Assembly: GCF_002163625.1 (NCBI RefSeq) | Contig: NZ_CP020892.1 | Location: 1,612,001-1,676,000 of the forward strand | DNA length: 64,000 nt | From: Pseudomonas sp. M30-35 | Lineage (GTDB): Bacteria > Pseudomonadota > Gammaproteobacteria > Pseudomonadales > Pseudomonadaceae | Reading direction: 5' to 3' | Shown: piece after piece, positions 27,179 to 34,541 of the stretch | Position numbering within the stretch: the stretch's first letter is position 1 | Layout: each line of letters opens with the position of its first letter | Program-made: the position numbers and the translations under genes | Notes under the pieces: model-generated | Seen by the model: the letters and a program-made list of their open reading frames with translations, nothing else | Told to the model about the DNA's origin: nothing | Databases searched by the model: none

Positions 27179-28018
27179 ATGAGTTACAGTGCAAAAGCTT
27201 ATAGCGTCATGATTGCTTCGCCGGGTGATGTCGCTTCAGAGCGTGCAATTATTCGTGATGTCATATATGAATGGAACGCCGTACATGCCAATGCACGAAA
27301 AATTGTCTTGCTTCCGATTGGATGGGAGTCCCATTCATCACCTGATATGGGAGGAACACCTCAATCAATTATTAATGGTCAAATTTTAGAGAAATGTGAT
27401 CTTCTTATTGGTGTTTTTTGGACAAGAATAGGTACTGCCACCGATGAATATGCTAGCGGGACTGTAGAAGAAATCGAAAAGCATATCGAAACAGGTAAGC
27501 CCGCAATGCTTTACTTTTCTAGCCAACCAGTAGCACTGGATACAGTCAATTTGGAGCAGGTGGCAGCTCTTAAAGATTTTAAAAACTCATGTCAGAGTCG
27601 AGGGCTGTATGAAAGTTACGACAGTCATTCAGATTTTAAGGAGAAGTTTTATAGACACCTACAGCTTAAAATTAATGACCATTCGTTATTCAAAGTGGCT
27701 AAGAGTGAAAGTTCTGTAGTTATTGCTGAGTCCAAAACGCAGCTTCCACAGCTTTCGGATGAGGCTCGGTCTCTATTGAAGGAAACAAGTCAAGACCCAC
27801 AAGGAACAATTCTGTACATAAGGTATGTGGAGGGGGTTGATCTTCAGGTGAACGGAAGGAATATGATTCCTTCTGACGAAAGAAGAACAGTTGCAAAATG
27901 GGAGCAAGCCCTTAATGAGCTAGTCCAACTAAAACTCATTGTCGCTCGCGGTAAAAGAGGCGAGGTATTTGAGTTATCAAATCTTGGCTATCAAATTGCA
28001 GACATGATTGTGTTATAA
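27179..28018 (+). CDS. DUF4062-winged-helix protein, putative defence effector
   Basis: This is a 279-residue protein. Residues about 5-150 match the DUF4062 pattern: VMIASPGDVASERAIIRD at the start, a middle LLIGVFWTRIGT strand, and the acidic GTVEEIEKH helix. DUF4062 is related to TIR and nucleoside-deoxyribosyltransferase folds and is often the N-terminal part of phage-defence proteins. Residues about 195-279 look like a winged helix (LSDEARSLL ... KWEQALNELVQLKLI ... FELSNLGYQIADM). The ATG at 27179 has GAGG nearby. It is last of the four cargo genes. Enzymatic activity is not demonstrated. Confidence 0.65.
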   Translation: MSYSAKAYSVMIASPGDVASERAIIRDVIYEWNAVHANARKIVLLPIGWESHSSPDMGGTPQSIINGQILEKCDLLIGVFWTRIGTATDEYASGTVEEIEKHIETGKPAMLYFSSQPVALDTVNLEQVAALKDFKNSCQSRGLYESYDSHSDFKEKFYRHLQLKINDHSLFKVAKSESSVVIAESKTQLPQLSDEARSLLKETSQDPQGTILYIRYVEGVDLQVNGRNMIPSDERRTVAKWEQALNELVQLKLIVARGKRGEVFELSNLGYQIADMIVL

Positions 28019-28115
28019 GCATTGCAGTTTTCTTAAATCACTCATTTTCTCGCTGGCACCAGTTAAAGTTAGCACTCTAACTCTAACGCTGTATGTATAA
28101 GAGTGCTGCCTTAAT

Positions 28116-28610
28116 TTAATCTCTGTAGTTTAGACCAACTCTTGCCCTGCAATTTCTTTTTACAATACTTCCTTCTTCAGCCACCCCACATACTCTGTCC
28201 TTCATGCTTGGCTTTTGCCCAACAATCGTGATTTTCGTCTTCTCTGGGGGATTCGGGGCTTGTATCGGTATTTTGGGTTCTTCGAATTTCAAAACGTTAT
28301 CCGCGCCGCGTGGTACGTAGTTTCGGTCGTTGAAAGAAACTTGTTTAGCTTGGGCGGGTTCTGATTCGTTTTGAGACGGTGGGGGGATGGTCACTGTTTC
28401 ACGGGCTTGATCACGCCTTGCTTGCTGTTCTACGACTCGATCCCAGTTTTTGGAATCACTGCTTTCGCTTTCGCTTACGCTTCTGCTGCGCTGCCTTTCA
28501 TAGTCGGGCGTGGGCCGTACGTAGTTTGGGTTTGTGAAGTTCTTTGCCAAGTCGCCCATGCGGGAGTCGGTAAAGGCAATCCCTCCCAGCGTCACGCAGG
28601 TTCCGATCAC
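28116..28610 (-). CDS. Hypothetical membrane-anchored protein, probably 5'-truncated
   Basis: This is a 164-residue frame from a GTG at 28610. It starts within a hydrophobic segment (IGTCVTLGGIAF), and the frame is open upstream to 28709, encoding a basic stretch (YIRTRARRGNTKG) and LIIAGV that would complete a membrane anchor. Further up it runs into REP-like repeats, which it reads as DPYYS twice, without any start codon. The rest is polar, with a Ser-rich part (SRSVSESESSD), a Pro-rich part and three cysteines near the end (VCGVAEEG...RNCRAR). No family recognised; the original start was probably lost to the repeat cluster. Confidence 0.45.
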   Translation of the reverse strand: MIGTCVTLGGIAFTDSRMGDLAKNFTNPNYVRPTPDYERQRSRSVSESESSDSKNWDRVVEQQARRDQARETVTIPPPSQNESEPAQAKQVSFNDRNYVPRGADNVLKFEEPKIPIQAPNPPEKTKITIVGQKPSMKDRVCGVAEEGSIVKRNCRARVGLNYRD

Positions 28611-28669
28611 ACCGGCTATGATCAGTCCCTTTGTGTTTCCCCTGCGTGCCCTTGTCCGTATGTAGTCTG

Positions 28670-28889
28670 AATAATAGGGGTCATATGAATAATAGGGGTC
28701 AGACCACGTTTAATTCAAAATCTCAGCTCGAATAACGTGGTCTTTCCCCTGTTTACGTTACCGCACTCTTCAATACACTACGAAAATAATAGGGGTCAGA
28801 CCACTAAAATAATAGGGGTCATAAAATAATAGGGGGCAGACCACGGTTTTCTAGTTGGGGTTTAGAATAAACGTGGTCTGTCCCCTATT
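28670..28889. repeat. Cluster of seven REP-like repeats
   Basis: Five direct copies built on AATAATAGGGGTCA start at 28670, 28688, 28785, 28808 and 28825, and two inverted copies lie at 28734-28750 and 28869-28889. The longer copies continue into GACCACGTTT, so direct and inverted neighbours can pair into long hairpins (28688-28711 with 28734-28750; 28825-28849 with 28869-28889). This family of sequence is known near REP-associated transposase elements in proteobacteria. The cluster ends where the integrase remnant begins. Confidence 0.85.
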
Positions 28890-28895
28890 GTACTC

Positions 28896-29174
28896 CACGG
28901 CCTTTTTACTAACTGCCTGAATAGCTTTGACCAGACGTTAGCCGCCTCAAAGATTCCCCTTCCTGCAGGCCAATCCTCGCACGTTCTCCGGCATACGTTT
29001 GCCAGTAGGTTTGTCATGAATGGCGGCAACATCCTGACCCTCCAGAAGATCCTTGGTCACACATCGTTGGCGATGACCATGCGCTATGCGCATTTGGCTC
29101 CCGATCACCTGCAGGATGCTGTTAAGTTTGGGCCGGTGAGTGATTTTTCCGTGTTGTTAGCTGAGCAGGGCTAG
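28896..29174 (+). pseudogene. Tyrosine integrase, C-terminal remnant
   Basis: The frame ending at the TAG of 29174 encodes only the last ~90 residues of a phage/island integrase. It contains HVLRHTF (the HxxR box), ILGHTSLAMT (the second His) and MRYAHLAP with the nucleophilic tyrosine. The N-terminal two thirds, including the first catalytic Arg and the arm-binding domain, are missing, and the reading frame upstream runs into the REP-like cluster. Direction is toward tRNA-Ser(CGA), as expected for the integrase that used that tRNA gene. It cannot be active in this form. Confidence 0.85.
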
Positions 29175-29735
29175 CTATTCAGAAGTACTTTCTTTCGTTG
29201 CTCTAGGTAACTCATCAACCTGCGACTTTCTGACCAATTCAGCCATGACTGCATGCACTACAAATGAGAAAATAACCATGCATAGAATTATGAAGCCGTT
29301 GAGAGCGCCAAACCAAGGGGATACGTTTTCAGCGAACGCAAGCCAAGCGACATAAGCACCTATGCCCAGCAGAAGCATTATCGAGATGAATGCAAAAACT
29401 ATAAATTTCTCTATGGCGAGGTCAGTTCTGCTAGCGGCTAAGCCTTTCATGAGTGAAATGATGCTTAGCGCAGCCAAAATCATGCCTGCCATTGGTAGTT
29501 CAGGGCTGGCAATAAACTTATGGTAGGAGCCGTTCAAAAGGCTTCCAATCGCGTAGAACATGAAAGGTAGTAGTACAAAAGCAACCTCAACCCCAGCGCC
29601 TCTATACAACCATAGTATTTCGTTCTCTTTTCTATCGCTTACGTTGCCTAACAGCATTAGGCCCAATATACCCAACAGCGATAAAATTAAGATGGTGCTT
29701 AGTGTGTAGGCGACTGTGCTATCCAGCATGTCCAT
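29175..29735 (-). CDS. Hypothetical multi-pass membrane protein
   Basis: This is a 186-residue protein with about five hydrophobic segments (near residues 10-30, 48-66, 80-98, 110-132 and 143-166) and a charged C-terminus. No family was recognised. It is AT-rich like the island genes. Its stop codon begins on the base after the integrase-remnant stop, in convergent orientation, and its start lies about 40 bp from the right island repeat. It is probably island cargo located between integrase and tRNA. Confidence 0.65.
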   Translation of the reverse strand: MDMLDSTVAYTLSTILILSLLGILGLMLLGNVSDRKENEILWLYRGAGVEVAFVLLPFMFYAIGSLLNGSYHKFIASPELPMAGMILAALSIISLMKGLAASRTDLAIEKFIVFAFISIMLLLGIGAYVAWLAFAENVSPWFGALNGFIILCMVIFSFVVHAVMAELVRKSQVDELPRATKESTSE

Positions 29736-29777
29736 GTGCCATATCCTTGCGTCACATTAATTCCCTGCATTGTACTT

Positions 29778-29797
29778 TTTCGACACTTCTTCGACAC
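29778..29797 (+). repeat. Island end repeat, right copy
   Basis: Two TTCGACAC units in 20 bp, 19 of 20 identical to 24386-24405 and in the same orientation. It lies between the membrane-protein gene and the tRNA-Ser 3' end. Confidence 0.75.
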
Positions 29798-29864
29798 ATT
29801 GCGTGTCCAGAAACGCAAAAGCCCCCGAAACTCTAAGAATTTCAGGGGCTTAAGTATTGAATAG

Positions 29865-29954
29865 TGGCGGGAAGATAGGGATTTGAACCCTAGGAACTGT
29901 TGCCAGTTCAACGGATTTCGAATCCGTCCCGTTCGGCCACTCCGGCATCTTCCC
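29865..29954 (-). tRNA. tRNA-Ser (anticodon CGA)
   Basis: This is a complete 90-nt class II tRNA on the minus strand. The acceptor GGGAAGA pairs with TCTTCCC, the anticodon CGA is at 29918-29920, a long variable arm is present, the T arm has GGTTCAAATCC and the CCA is encoded. Its 3' end faces the AT-rich region at lower coordinates, as is usual for an island attachment site. A hairpin with a GCCCC stem just downstream (about 29821-29850) is its likely terminator. Confidence 0.97.
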
Positions 29955-30074
29955 ACAGCGGCGCGCATGATATCAGCTGATTCGCATTTGGCGAAGCCTA
30001 AAGTGCATTTTTTCGCATCTTTTCATGTGCTTGCGATAGCTTTTAGGCTTCAGTCCGGGCTCGTGCGGATTAGT

Positions 30075-30779
30075 TCAGTCGCGGCTAGGGATATTCAGGC
30101 CGCGCTGAACCGCAGGGCGTGCCAGGAACTTATCCAGCACGCGCTTGATGTTCGGGCACTTGTTGAACTCGACCAGATCACCAGCCTCATAGAAGCCAAT
30201 CATGTTGCGCATCCACGGGAAGATGGCGATGTCGGCGATGCTGTAGTCGTCGCCCATGATCCACTCGCGGCCTTGCAAGCGCTGCTCCAATACGCCGAGC
30301 AGCCGTTTGACCTCATCGACGTAGCGGTCGCGCGGGCGTTTGTCTTCGATGTCTTTGCCTGCGAATTTATGGAAGAAGCCCAACTGGCCGATCATTGGCC
30401 CGATACCGCCCATTTGGAACATCAGCCATTGCAGGGTTTCATAGCGCTGTGCCGGGTCGGTGGCTAGCAACTTTCCGGTTTTCTCCGCGAGGTAGATGAG
30501 CATGGCGCCTGACTCAACCAGCGCCAGCGGCTGGCCGTTTGGTCCGTTGGGGTCGATCATTGCGGGGATTTTATTGTTTGGATTGAGCGATAGATATTCT
30601 GGCGAAAACTGGTCGCGGGTTTCGAAGCTAACCAGATGCGGCTCATACGCCAGACCGATCTCTTCCAGCATGATCGACACCTTGACCCCGTTTGGCGTGG
30701 GCAAGGAATAAAGCTGCAGGCGCTCGGGGTGAGTTGCTGGCCATTTCTGGGTAATCTTGAAAGTAGATAGATCAGGCAT
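30075..30779 (-). CDS. Nu-class glutathione S-transferase-like protein (YfcG/YghU type)
   Basis: This is a 234-residue GST-fold protein. The thioredoxin-like domain begins LQLYSLPTPNGVKVSIMLEEIG, and the NPNNKIPAMIDP loop is typical of the Ure2-like/nu class (E. coli YfcG, YghU), whose members bind two glutathiones and reduce disulfides. The helical C-terminal domain contains YSIADIAIFPW. It is the first gene outside the island beyond tRNA-Ser and is transcribed toward the tRNA. Substrate unknown. Confidence 0.9.
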   Translation of the reverse strand: MPDLSTFKITQKWPATHPERLQLYSLPTPNGVKVSIMLEEIGLAYEPHLVSFETRDQFSPEYLSLNPNNKIPAMIDPNGPNGQPLALVESGAMLIYLAEKTGKLLATDPAQRYETLQWLMFQMGGIGPMIGQLGFFHKFAGKDIEDKRPRDRYVDEVKRLLGVLEQRLQGREWIMGDDYSIADIAIFPWMRNMIGFYEAGDLVEFNKCPNIKRVLDKFLARPAVQRGLNIPSRD

Positions 30780-30893
30780 ACGGACTCCAAGTCAAAAGGC
30801 TTAGCGGATACGATTGGTTAAGCCTATCTAGTTTTATCTGTTTAGGTAAAACCGGTATGGTTAAGCTTTCATCCACTGATAATGGAAACCCTC

Positions 30894-31331
30894 ATGAGCT
30901 TGCATGGCGATTACGACTCTCAGAACATTTTTGCCCAGATCATTCGTGGCGATGCGCCGTGCTACAAGCTTTATGAAGACGATGATGTGCTGGCTTTTCT
31001 CGACGTATTTCCGCAGTCGTTTGGCCACACGCTGGTAATTCCCAAGCGATCCGCTGCGCGCAATATGCTTGATATTGACGCCGATAGCCTGTGTAAGGTG
31101 ATGCAGGTGGTGCAGAAAATCACCCGCGTATTGGTCGATGAATTGCAGCCCGCTGGCGTTCAGGTTGCGCAATTTAACGGTGCGCCTGCTGGGCAAACGG
31201 TTTTTCATATCCATATGCATGTGATCCCACGCTTCGCCGGTGAAGACCTCGGCATCCATGCCAGCGCCAAAGCCGATGCCAGTGAGCTTGAAGCTTTACA
31301 AGCGCGTTTGGTGACTCGCCTCAAGGCTTAA
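30894..31331 (+). CDS. HIT-family nucleotide-binding protein
   Basis: This is a histidine-triad protein of 145 residues with the active-site motif H105-x-H107-x-H109 (QTVFHIHMHV). Members hydrolyse nucleoside phosphoramidates or similar nucleotides. The ATG at 30894 gives the common MSL..YD..NIFA start; an ATG four codons earlier (30882) is possible. It is divergent from the GST gene and convergent with the CGNR regulator gene. Confidence 0.88.
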   Translation: MSLHGDYDSQNIFAQIIRGDAPCYKLYEDDDVLAFLDVFPQSFGHTLVIPKRSAARNMLDIDADSLCKVMQVVQKITRVLVDELQPAGVQVAQFNGAPAGQTVFHIHMHVIPRFAGEDLGIHASAKADASELEALQARLVTRLKA

Positions 31332-31404
31332 AGCCTTTGTTTGATTGCGTCCGGTGTAGGCGGGCGGCTGAATAGGCTGGCGAACTAGCCGAGCCAGTTC
31401 AGCG

Positions 31405-32028
31405 TCACGTCTTGTTTTCGTTCTGGTAGAAGCGCCGGGCCTTGGCCCGGTTGCCGCAGGTACTCATCGAGCACCATCGGCGCCTACGGCTGCGCGATGT
31501 ATCAATAAACATCCAGGTGCACGCCTCGCATTCCTTGATCTGCTGGTATTTGCCGCCGGTAATGCCCTTGTTCAGGTGCAGGGCCAATCGATGCCTGATG
31601 GTCGGCAGCCCTGTTTGGTCTGGGTCGACATACCAAAAGGCGAGTTCGCCAGCTGCGTAGCGCAATTGAGCACTGGCCAGTGCTTGCTGGATAACCATCT
31701 CTACACCTTTTACAGCGCCAGCTTCTGGCTCTTGGCTGTGGGCATAGGCATGCATAAGCGCATGCACGGCTTCGCGCCACTGGATGATCAGGCTCAGTTC
31801 GCTATCGGCTGCAACAGGGGCAGCTTGGCCTAGCTGTGTCAGTAGTTGGTGTTCGTGATCATCAATCAGTTCTGCGGCCAAGCCCCAGTCAAACAGTGCG
31901 CGGCTTGAAGTGAGCCTTTCGTTCGTGCGTTGTTTGCTTTTACTGCCTGTGGTGTTGAGAAAGTCGAGCAGCAGATCTTCGGCGATGAAGTCGGCAGGGG
32001 CCCAGCACGCTTGATCGGTTGTATTCAT
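31405..32028 (-). CDS. CGNR zinc-finger (ABATE domain) transcriptional regulator
   Basis: This is a 207-residue protein with an N-terminal ABATE (stress-responsive) domain and a C-terminal CGNR zinc finger. Near the end, CEAC and WCSMSTCGNRAKARRF provide four cysteines, with basic residues for DNA contact between them. It is divergently arranged with an alpha/beta hydrolase gene across a 79-bp gap holding a large inverted repeat, so it very likely controls that gene and itself. The inducer is unknown. Confidence 0.85.
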   Translation of the reverse strand: MNTTDQACWAPADFIAEDLLLDFLNTTGSKSKQRTNERLTSSRALFDWGLAAELIDDHEHQLLTQLGQAAPVAADSELSLIIQWREAVHALMHAYAHSQEPEAGAVKGVEMVIQQALASAQLRYAAGELAFWYVDPDQTGLPTIRHRLALHLNKGITGGKYQQIKECEACTWMFIDTSRSRRRRWCSMSTCGNRAKARRFYQNENKT

Positions 32029-32029
32029 A

Positions 32030-32104
32030 TAACCCCTTTATTAATAGATAAAGGTTAGGTATGGTGAATTCAATTCTAACCTTTATTGATACTTAAAGGG
32101 GTTA
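32030..32104. promoter_or_regulatory. Large symmetric operator between CGNR gene and hydrolase
   Basis: Two 29-bp arms, 32030-32058 and 32076-32104, are inverted copies. Each has TAACCCCTTTA at its outer end and AAAGGTTAG at its inner end, while the nine central bases differ. The arms almost fill the gap between the two divergent start codons. Two inverted site pairs, each with a TAACC core, suggest cooperative binding by the CGNR regulator to repress or activate both promoters. Confidence 0.75.
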
Positions 32105-32107
32105 AAA

Positions 32108-32944
32108 ATGAATGCTGATGATCTGTCATTATCGTTGCCACACACTTTTGAGTTCGAAGGTCGACAGGTTCGCTACGGTGTCATGGGCGAAGGCCCTGCA
32201 TTGGTATTGGTGCACGGCACGCCTTTTTCTTCTCAGGTGTGGCGACGCATTGCGCCACATCTGGCCAGTCATTACCGCCTGTATTACTTTGATTTACTCG
32301 GCTACGGACAGTCTGAAATGGCGGAGGGCGAAGATGTTTCGCTTGGCGTGCAGAATCACCTGCTCGCGGCGTTGATCGAGCATTGGGGATTGCGTAAGCC
32401 TCATGTCGTTGCCCATGACTTTGGTGGTGCTACGGCTTTGCGTTGCTTGCTTCTCAATCAATTGGAGTACGCAACGCTGACGTTGATCGACCCGGTTGCG
32501 ATCGCGCCCTGGGGCTCACCTTTTGTGCAACACGTGCGTCAGCATCAGCAGGCATTCAGCGGTTTGCCCAGTTACATACACGAAGCGATATTGGCCGCCT
32601 ACATACAGGGTGCGGTGTGTCATGCGATGCCTGAGCGCGATCTGCAGCACTACACCAAACCCTGGACAGGCGAGTGCGGACAAGCCGCTTTTTACCAGCA
32701 GATTGCGCAGATGGATCAGCGTTTTACTGATGAAGTTGAAAGCGCATACCCGTCGATAGGTTGCCCGGTCCTGCTGATTTGGGGCGAGCAGGATCAATGG
32801 ATACCCATCGAGCGAGGCGAGGTGCTGGCGCGGCAGATTGGTAACTGCCAAATGGTACGTGTCCCCGGCGCAGGGCATTTGGTTCAGGAAGATGCCCCCG
32901 AAGCCATCATCGCTGAGCTACTCAAGTTCTTGCCCCGCGAATAG
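32108..32944 (+). CDS. Alpha/beta hydrolase with Asp nucleophile
   Basis: This is a 278-residue cytoplasmic alpha/beta hydrolase. The oxyanion motif HGTPF is at 36-40, the nucleophile elbow AHDFGG has D104 rather than serine, the acid residue is probably in the WGEQDQWIP segment, and the catalytic His lies in GAGHLVQED. An Asp nucleophile is typical of haloalkane dehalogenases and epoxide hydrolases, so one of those activities is possible; the substrate cannot be read from sequence. It shares its control region with the CGNR regulator gene. Confidence 0.85.
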   Translation: MNADDLSLSLPHTFEFEGRQVRYGVMGEGPALVLVHGTPFSSQVWRRIAPHLASHYRLYYFDLLGYGQSEMAEGEDVSLGVQNHLLAALIEHWGLRKPHVVAHDFGGATALRCLLLNQLEYATLTLIDPVAIAPWGSPFVQHVRQHQQAFSGLPSYIHEAILAAYIQGAVCHAMPERDLQHYTKPWTGECGQAAFYQQIAQMDQRFTDEVESAYPSIGCPVLLIWGEQDQWIPIERGEVLARQIGNCQMVRVPGAGHLVQEDAPEAIIAELLKFLPRE

Positions 32945-32968
32945 TGCGTGGCAATCGATACGCCTTGA

Positions 32969-34048
32969 TCAACCTTGCGCTTCACGCTCAAGCAACTGGC
33001 GTTTACGTTCAATACCCCAGCGATAGCCCGACAGATTGCCGTCACTTCTGACCACGCGGTGGCATGGGATGGCCACCGCTAGTTTGTTGGCACCGCAGGC
33101 TTGGGCGACGGCACGGAATGATTTCGGGGCGCCAATCAATTGGGCGATTTCTGCATAGCTGGCGGTTGTGCCAATCGGAATATTGCGCAGCGCTTGCCAG
33201 ACGCGCTCCTGAAACGCGGTGCCGCGTAGATCCAGTGGTAAGTCTAGGCCGATTGCCGGCGCTTCAATAAAGCCAATGACCTTGGCGATTAGCTGTTCGA
33301 AGTCATCGTCAGCGCCAATCAGGTTGGCGTGAGCAAAGGTGTCTTGCAGTTCATGGACCAAGGCCTCGGGGTTGTCACCAAGTAAGATTGCGCACACGCC
33401 ACGGCTACTTTGTGCGACCAGAATGGCCCCGAGCGAGCATTGCGCCACGGCGAAGCGAATATCAGTATTGGCGCCACCTGCGCGGTAGTCACTGGGCTTC
33501 ATGCCTAATACGCCTGCGCTGCTTTCATAAAAGCGGCTGCTGGCGTTGAAGCCGGCATGGTAAAACGCATCGGTGACCAAGCTGCCTTTTTGCAGTTGTG
33601 TGCGTACCTTGCGCGCACGGTTTGCGGTTGCGTAGGCCTTGGGCGTCAAGCCGGTTGCAGCTTTGAATAAGCGGTGAAAGTGATACGGGCTGACGCCTAC
33701 TTGTTGAGCAAGCTGGTCAAGACTAAGCAGCTGCTCTGCATGTTCGATAATCTCGCAGGCCTTGCTGACTATCGCGGCGTGTTGCTGGTTAAGCGAGGTG
33801 TCGCCGCAATTGGCCCGCTTGCAAGGCCGATAACCGGCAGTGGTCGCTTGTTCTGGCGTGTCGAAAAACTCAACGTTATCGAACTTCGGAAGCCGTGAAG
33901 GGCAGTTGGGGCGGCAGTAGACTCCAGTGGTCTTGACCGCGTAGACAAAGGGCTTATCCAGTGATGGGTCGCGAGCGAGCACACGTTGCCAGCGCAAGTC
34001 ATGCTCGCTGGCAGTTACTTTGGCGGCTACAGATTTAGTCGGTTTCAT
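32969..34048 (-). CDS. ada: Ada methyl-accepting DNA repair protein and regulator
   Basis: This is a 359-residue trifunctional protein. The N-terminal methylphosphotriester domain has Cys45 and Cys49 (YCRPNC). A central AraC-type helix-turn-helix domain follows (about 90-180). The C-terminal O6-methylguanine methyltransferase domain has Cys329 in PCHRVV. The second zinc-ligand pair of the N-domain reads C76-KRAN-C81, a CX4C spacing where E. coli has CX2C. The ATG at 34048 was preferred; an in-frame GTG lies four codons upstream. It is convergent with the hydrolase. Confidence 0.92.
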   Translation of the reverse strand: MKPTKSVAAKVTASEHDLRWQRVLARDPSLDKPFVYAVKTTGVYCRPNCPSRLPKFDNVEFFDTPEQATTAGYRPCKRANCGDTSLNQQHAAIVSKACEIIEHAEQLLSLDQLAQQVGVSPYHFHRLFKAATGLTPKAYATANRARKVRTQLQKGSLVTDAFYHAGFNASSRFYESSAGVLGMKPSDYRAGGANTDIRFAVAQCSLGAILVAQSSRGVCAILLGDNPEALVHELQDTFAHANLIGADDDFEQLIAKVIGFIEAPAIGLDLPLDLRGTAFQERVWQALRNIPIGTTASYAEIAQLIGAPKSFRAVAQACGANKLAVAIPCHRVVRSDGNLSGYRWGIERKRQLLEREAQG

Positions 34049-34148
34049 CGCGATGTCCACAAGCTGTGAAAGTGACTCAAGCTTAAGCGGTTAGGCGGTT
34101 ACCAAAACTCCGAGTCTTGCTTTGCAATTCGCAGCCACTTCTAAAGGT

Positions 34149-34490
34149 TTATTCGTCGCGGGTGAGTACTTCGAGTAGCTCTATCTCAAAACACAGGTTT
34201 GAGTGTGGCTTGATATGTTGGCCCATCTGGCGCTCGCCGTAGGCCAGTTCGGCGGGTACGAAGAGTTTGCGCTTACCACCGACTTTCATACCGATCAGGC
34301 CTTGATCCCAGCCTTTAATAACGCGCCCTGTGCCGATCACACACTGAAACGGCTTGCCGCGATCATAAGATGAGTCGAATGTCGTCCCGTCTTCGAGGGT
34401 GCCGTGATATTGGGTGGTGATCAGCGCGCCTTTGACTGCTGCCTTGCCGTCGCCAAGACGGATATCTTCGATGATTAATTCATTGCTCAT
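34149..34490 (-). CDS. FKBP-type peptidyl-prolyl isomerase
   Basis: This is a single FKBP domain of 113 residues without signal peptide, hence cytoplasmic. The typical elements YHGTLEDGTTFDSSYDRG, VIKGWDQGLIGMKVGGKRKL and PAELAYGER are all present. It lies downstream of the ohrR-type gene on the same strand with about 50 bp between them. Confidence 0.9.
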   Translation of the reverse strand: MSNELIIEDIRLGDGKAAVKGALITTQYHGTLEDGTTFDSSYDRGKPFQCVIGTGRVIKGWDQGLIGMKVGGKRKLFVPAELAYGERQMGQHIKPHSNLCFEIELLEVLTRDE

Positions 34491-34541
34491 AATCTGTTCT
34501 CAATCAGTGTGTCGTTGCGGCAATGCTTAGCGCAGCAGTTT

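Noticed and set aside
28670..28889. Possible CRISPR array because of regularly recurring repeats
   Set aside because: Spacing is irregular, copies occur in both orientations, and no cas genes are near; the sequence fits REP-like elements.
29699..29968. Minus-strand open frame across tRNA-Ser
   Set aside because: It overlaps the tRNA gene and the island repeat; the peptide has no recognisable features.
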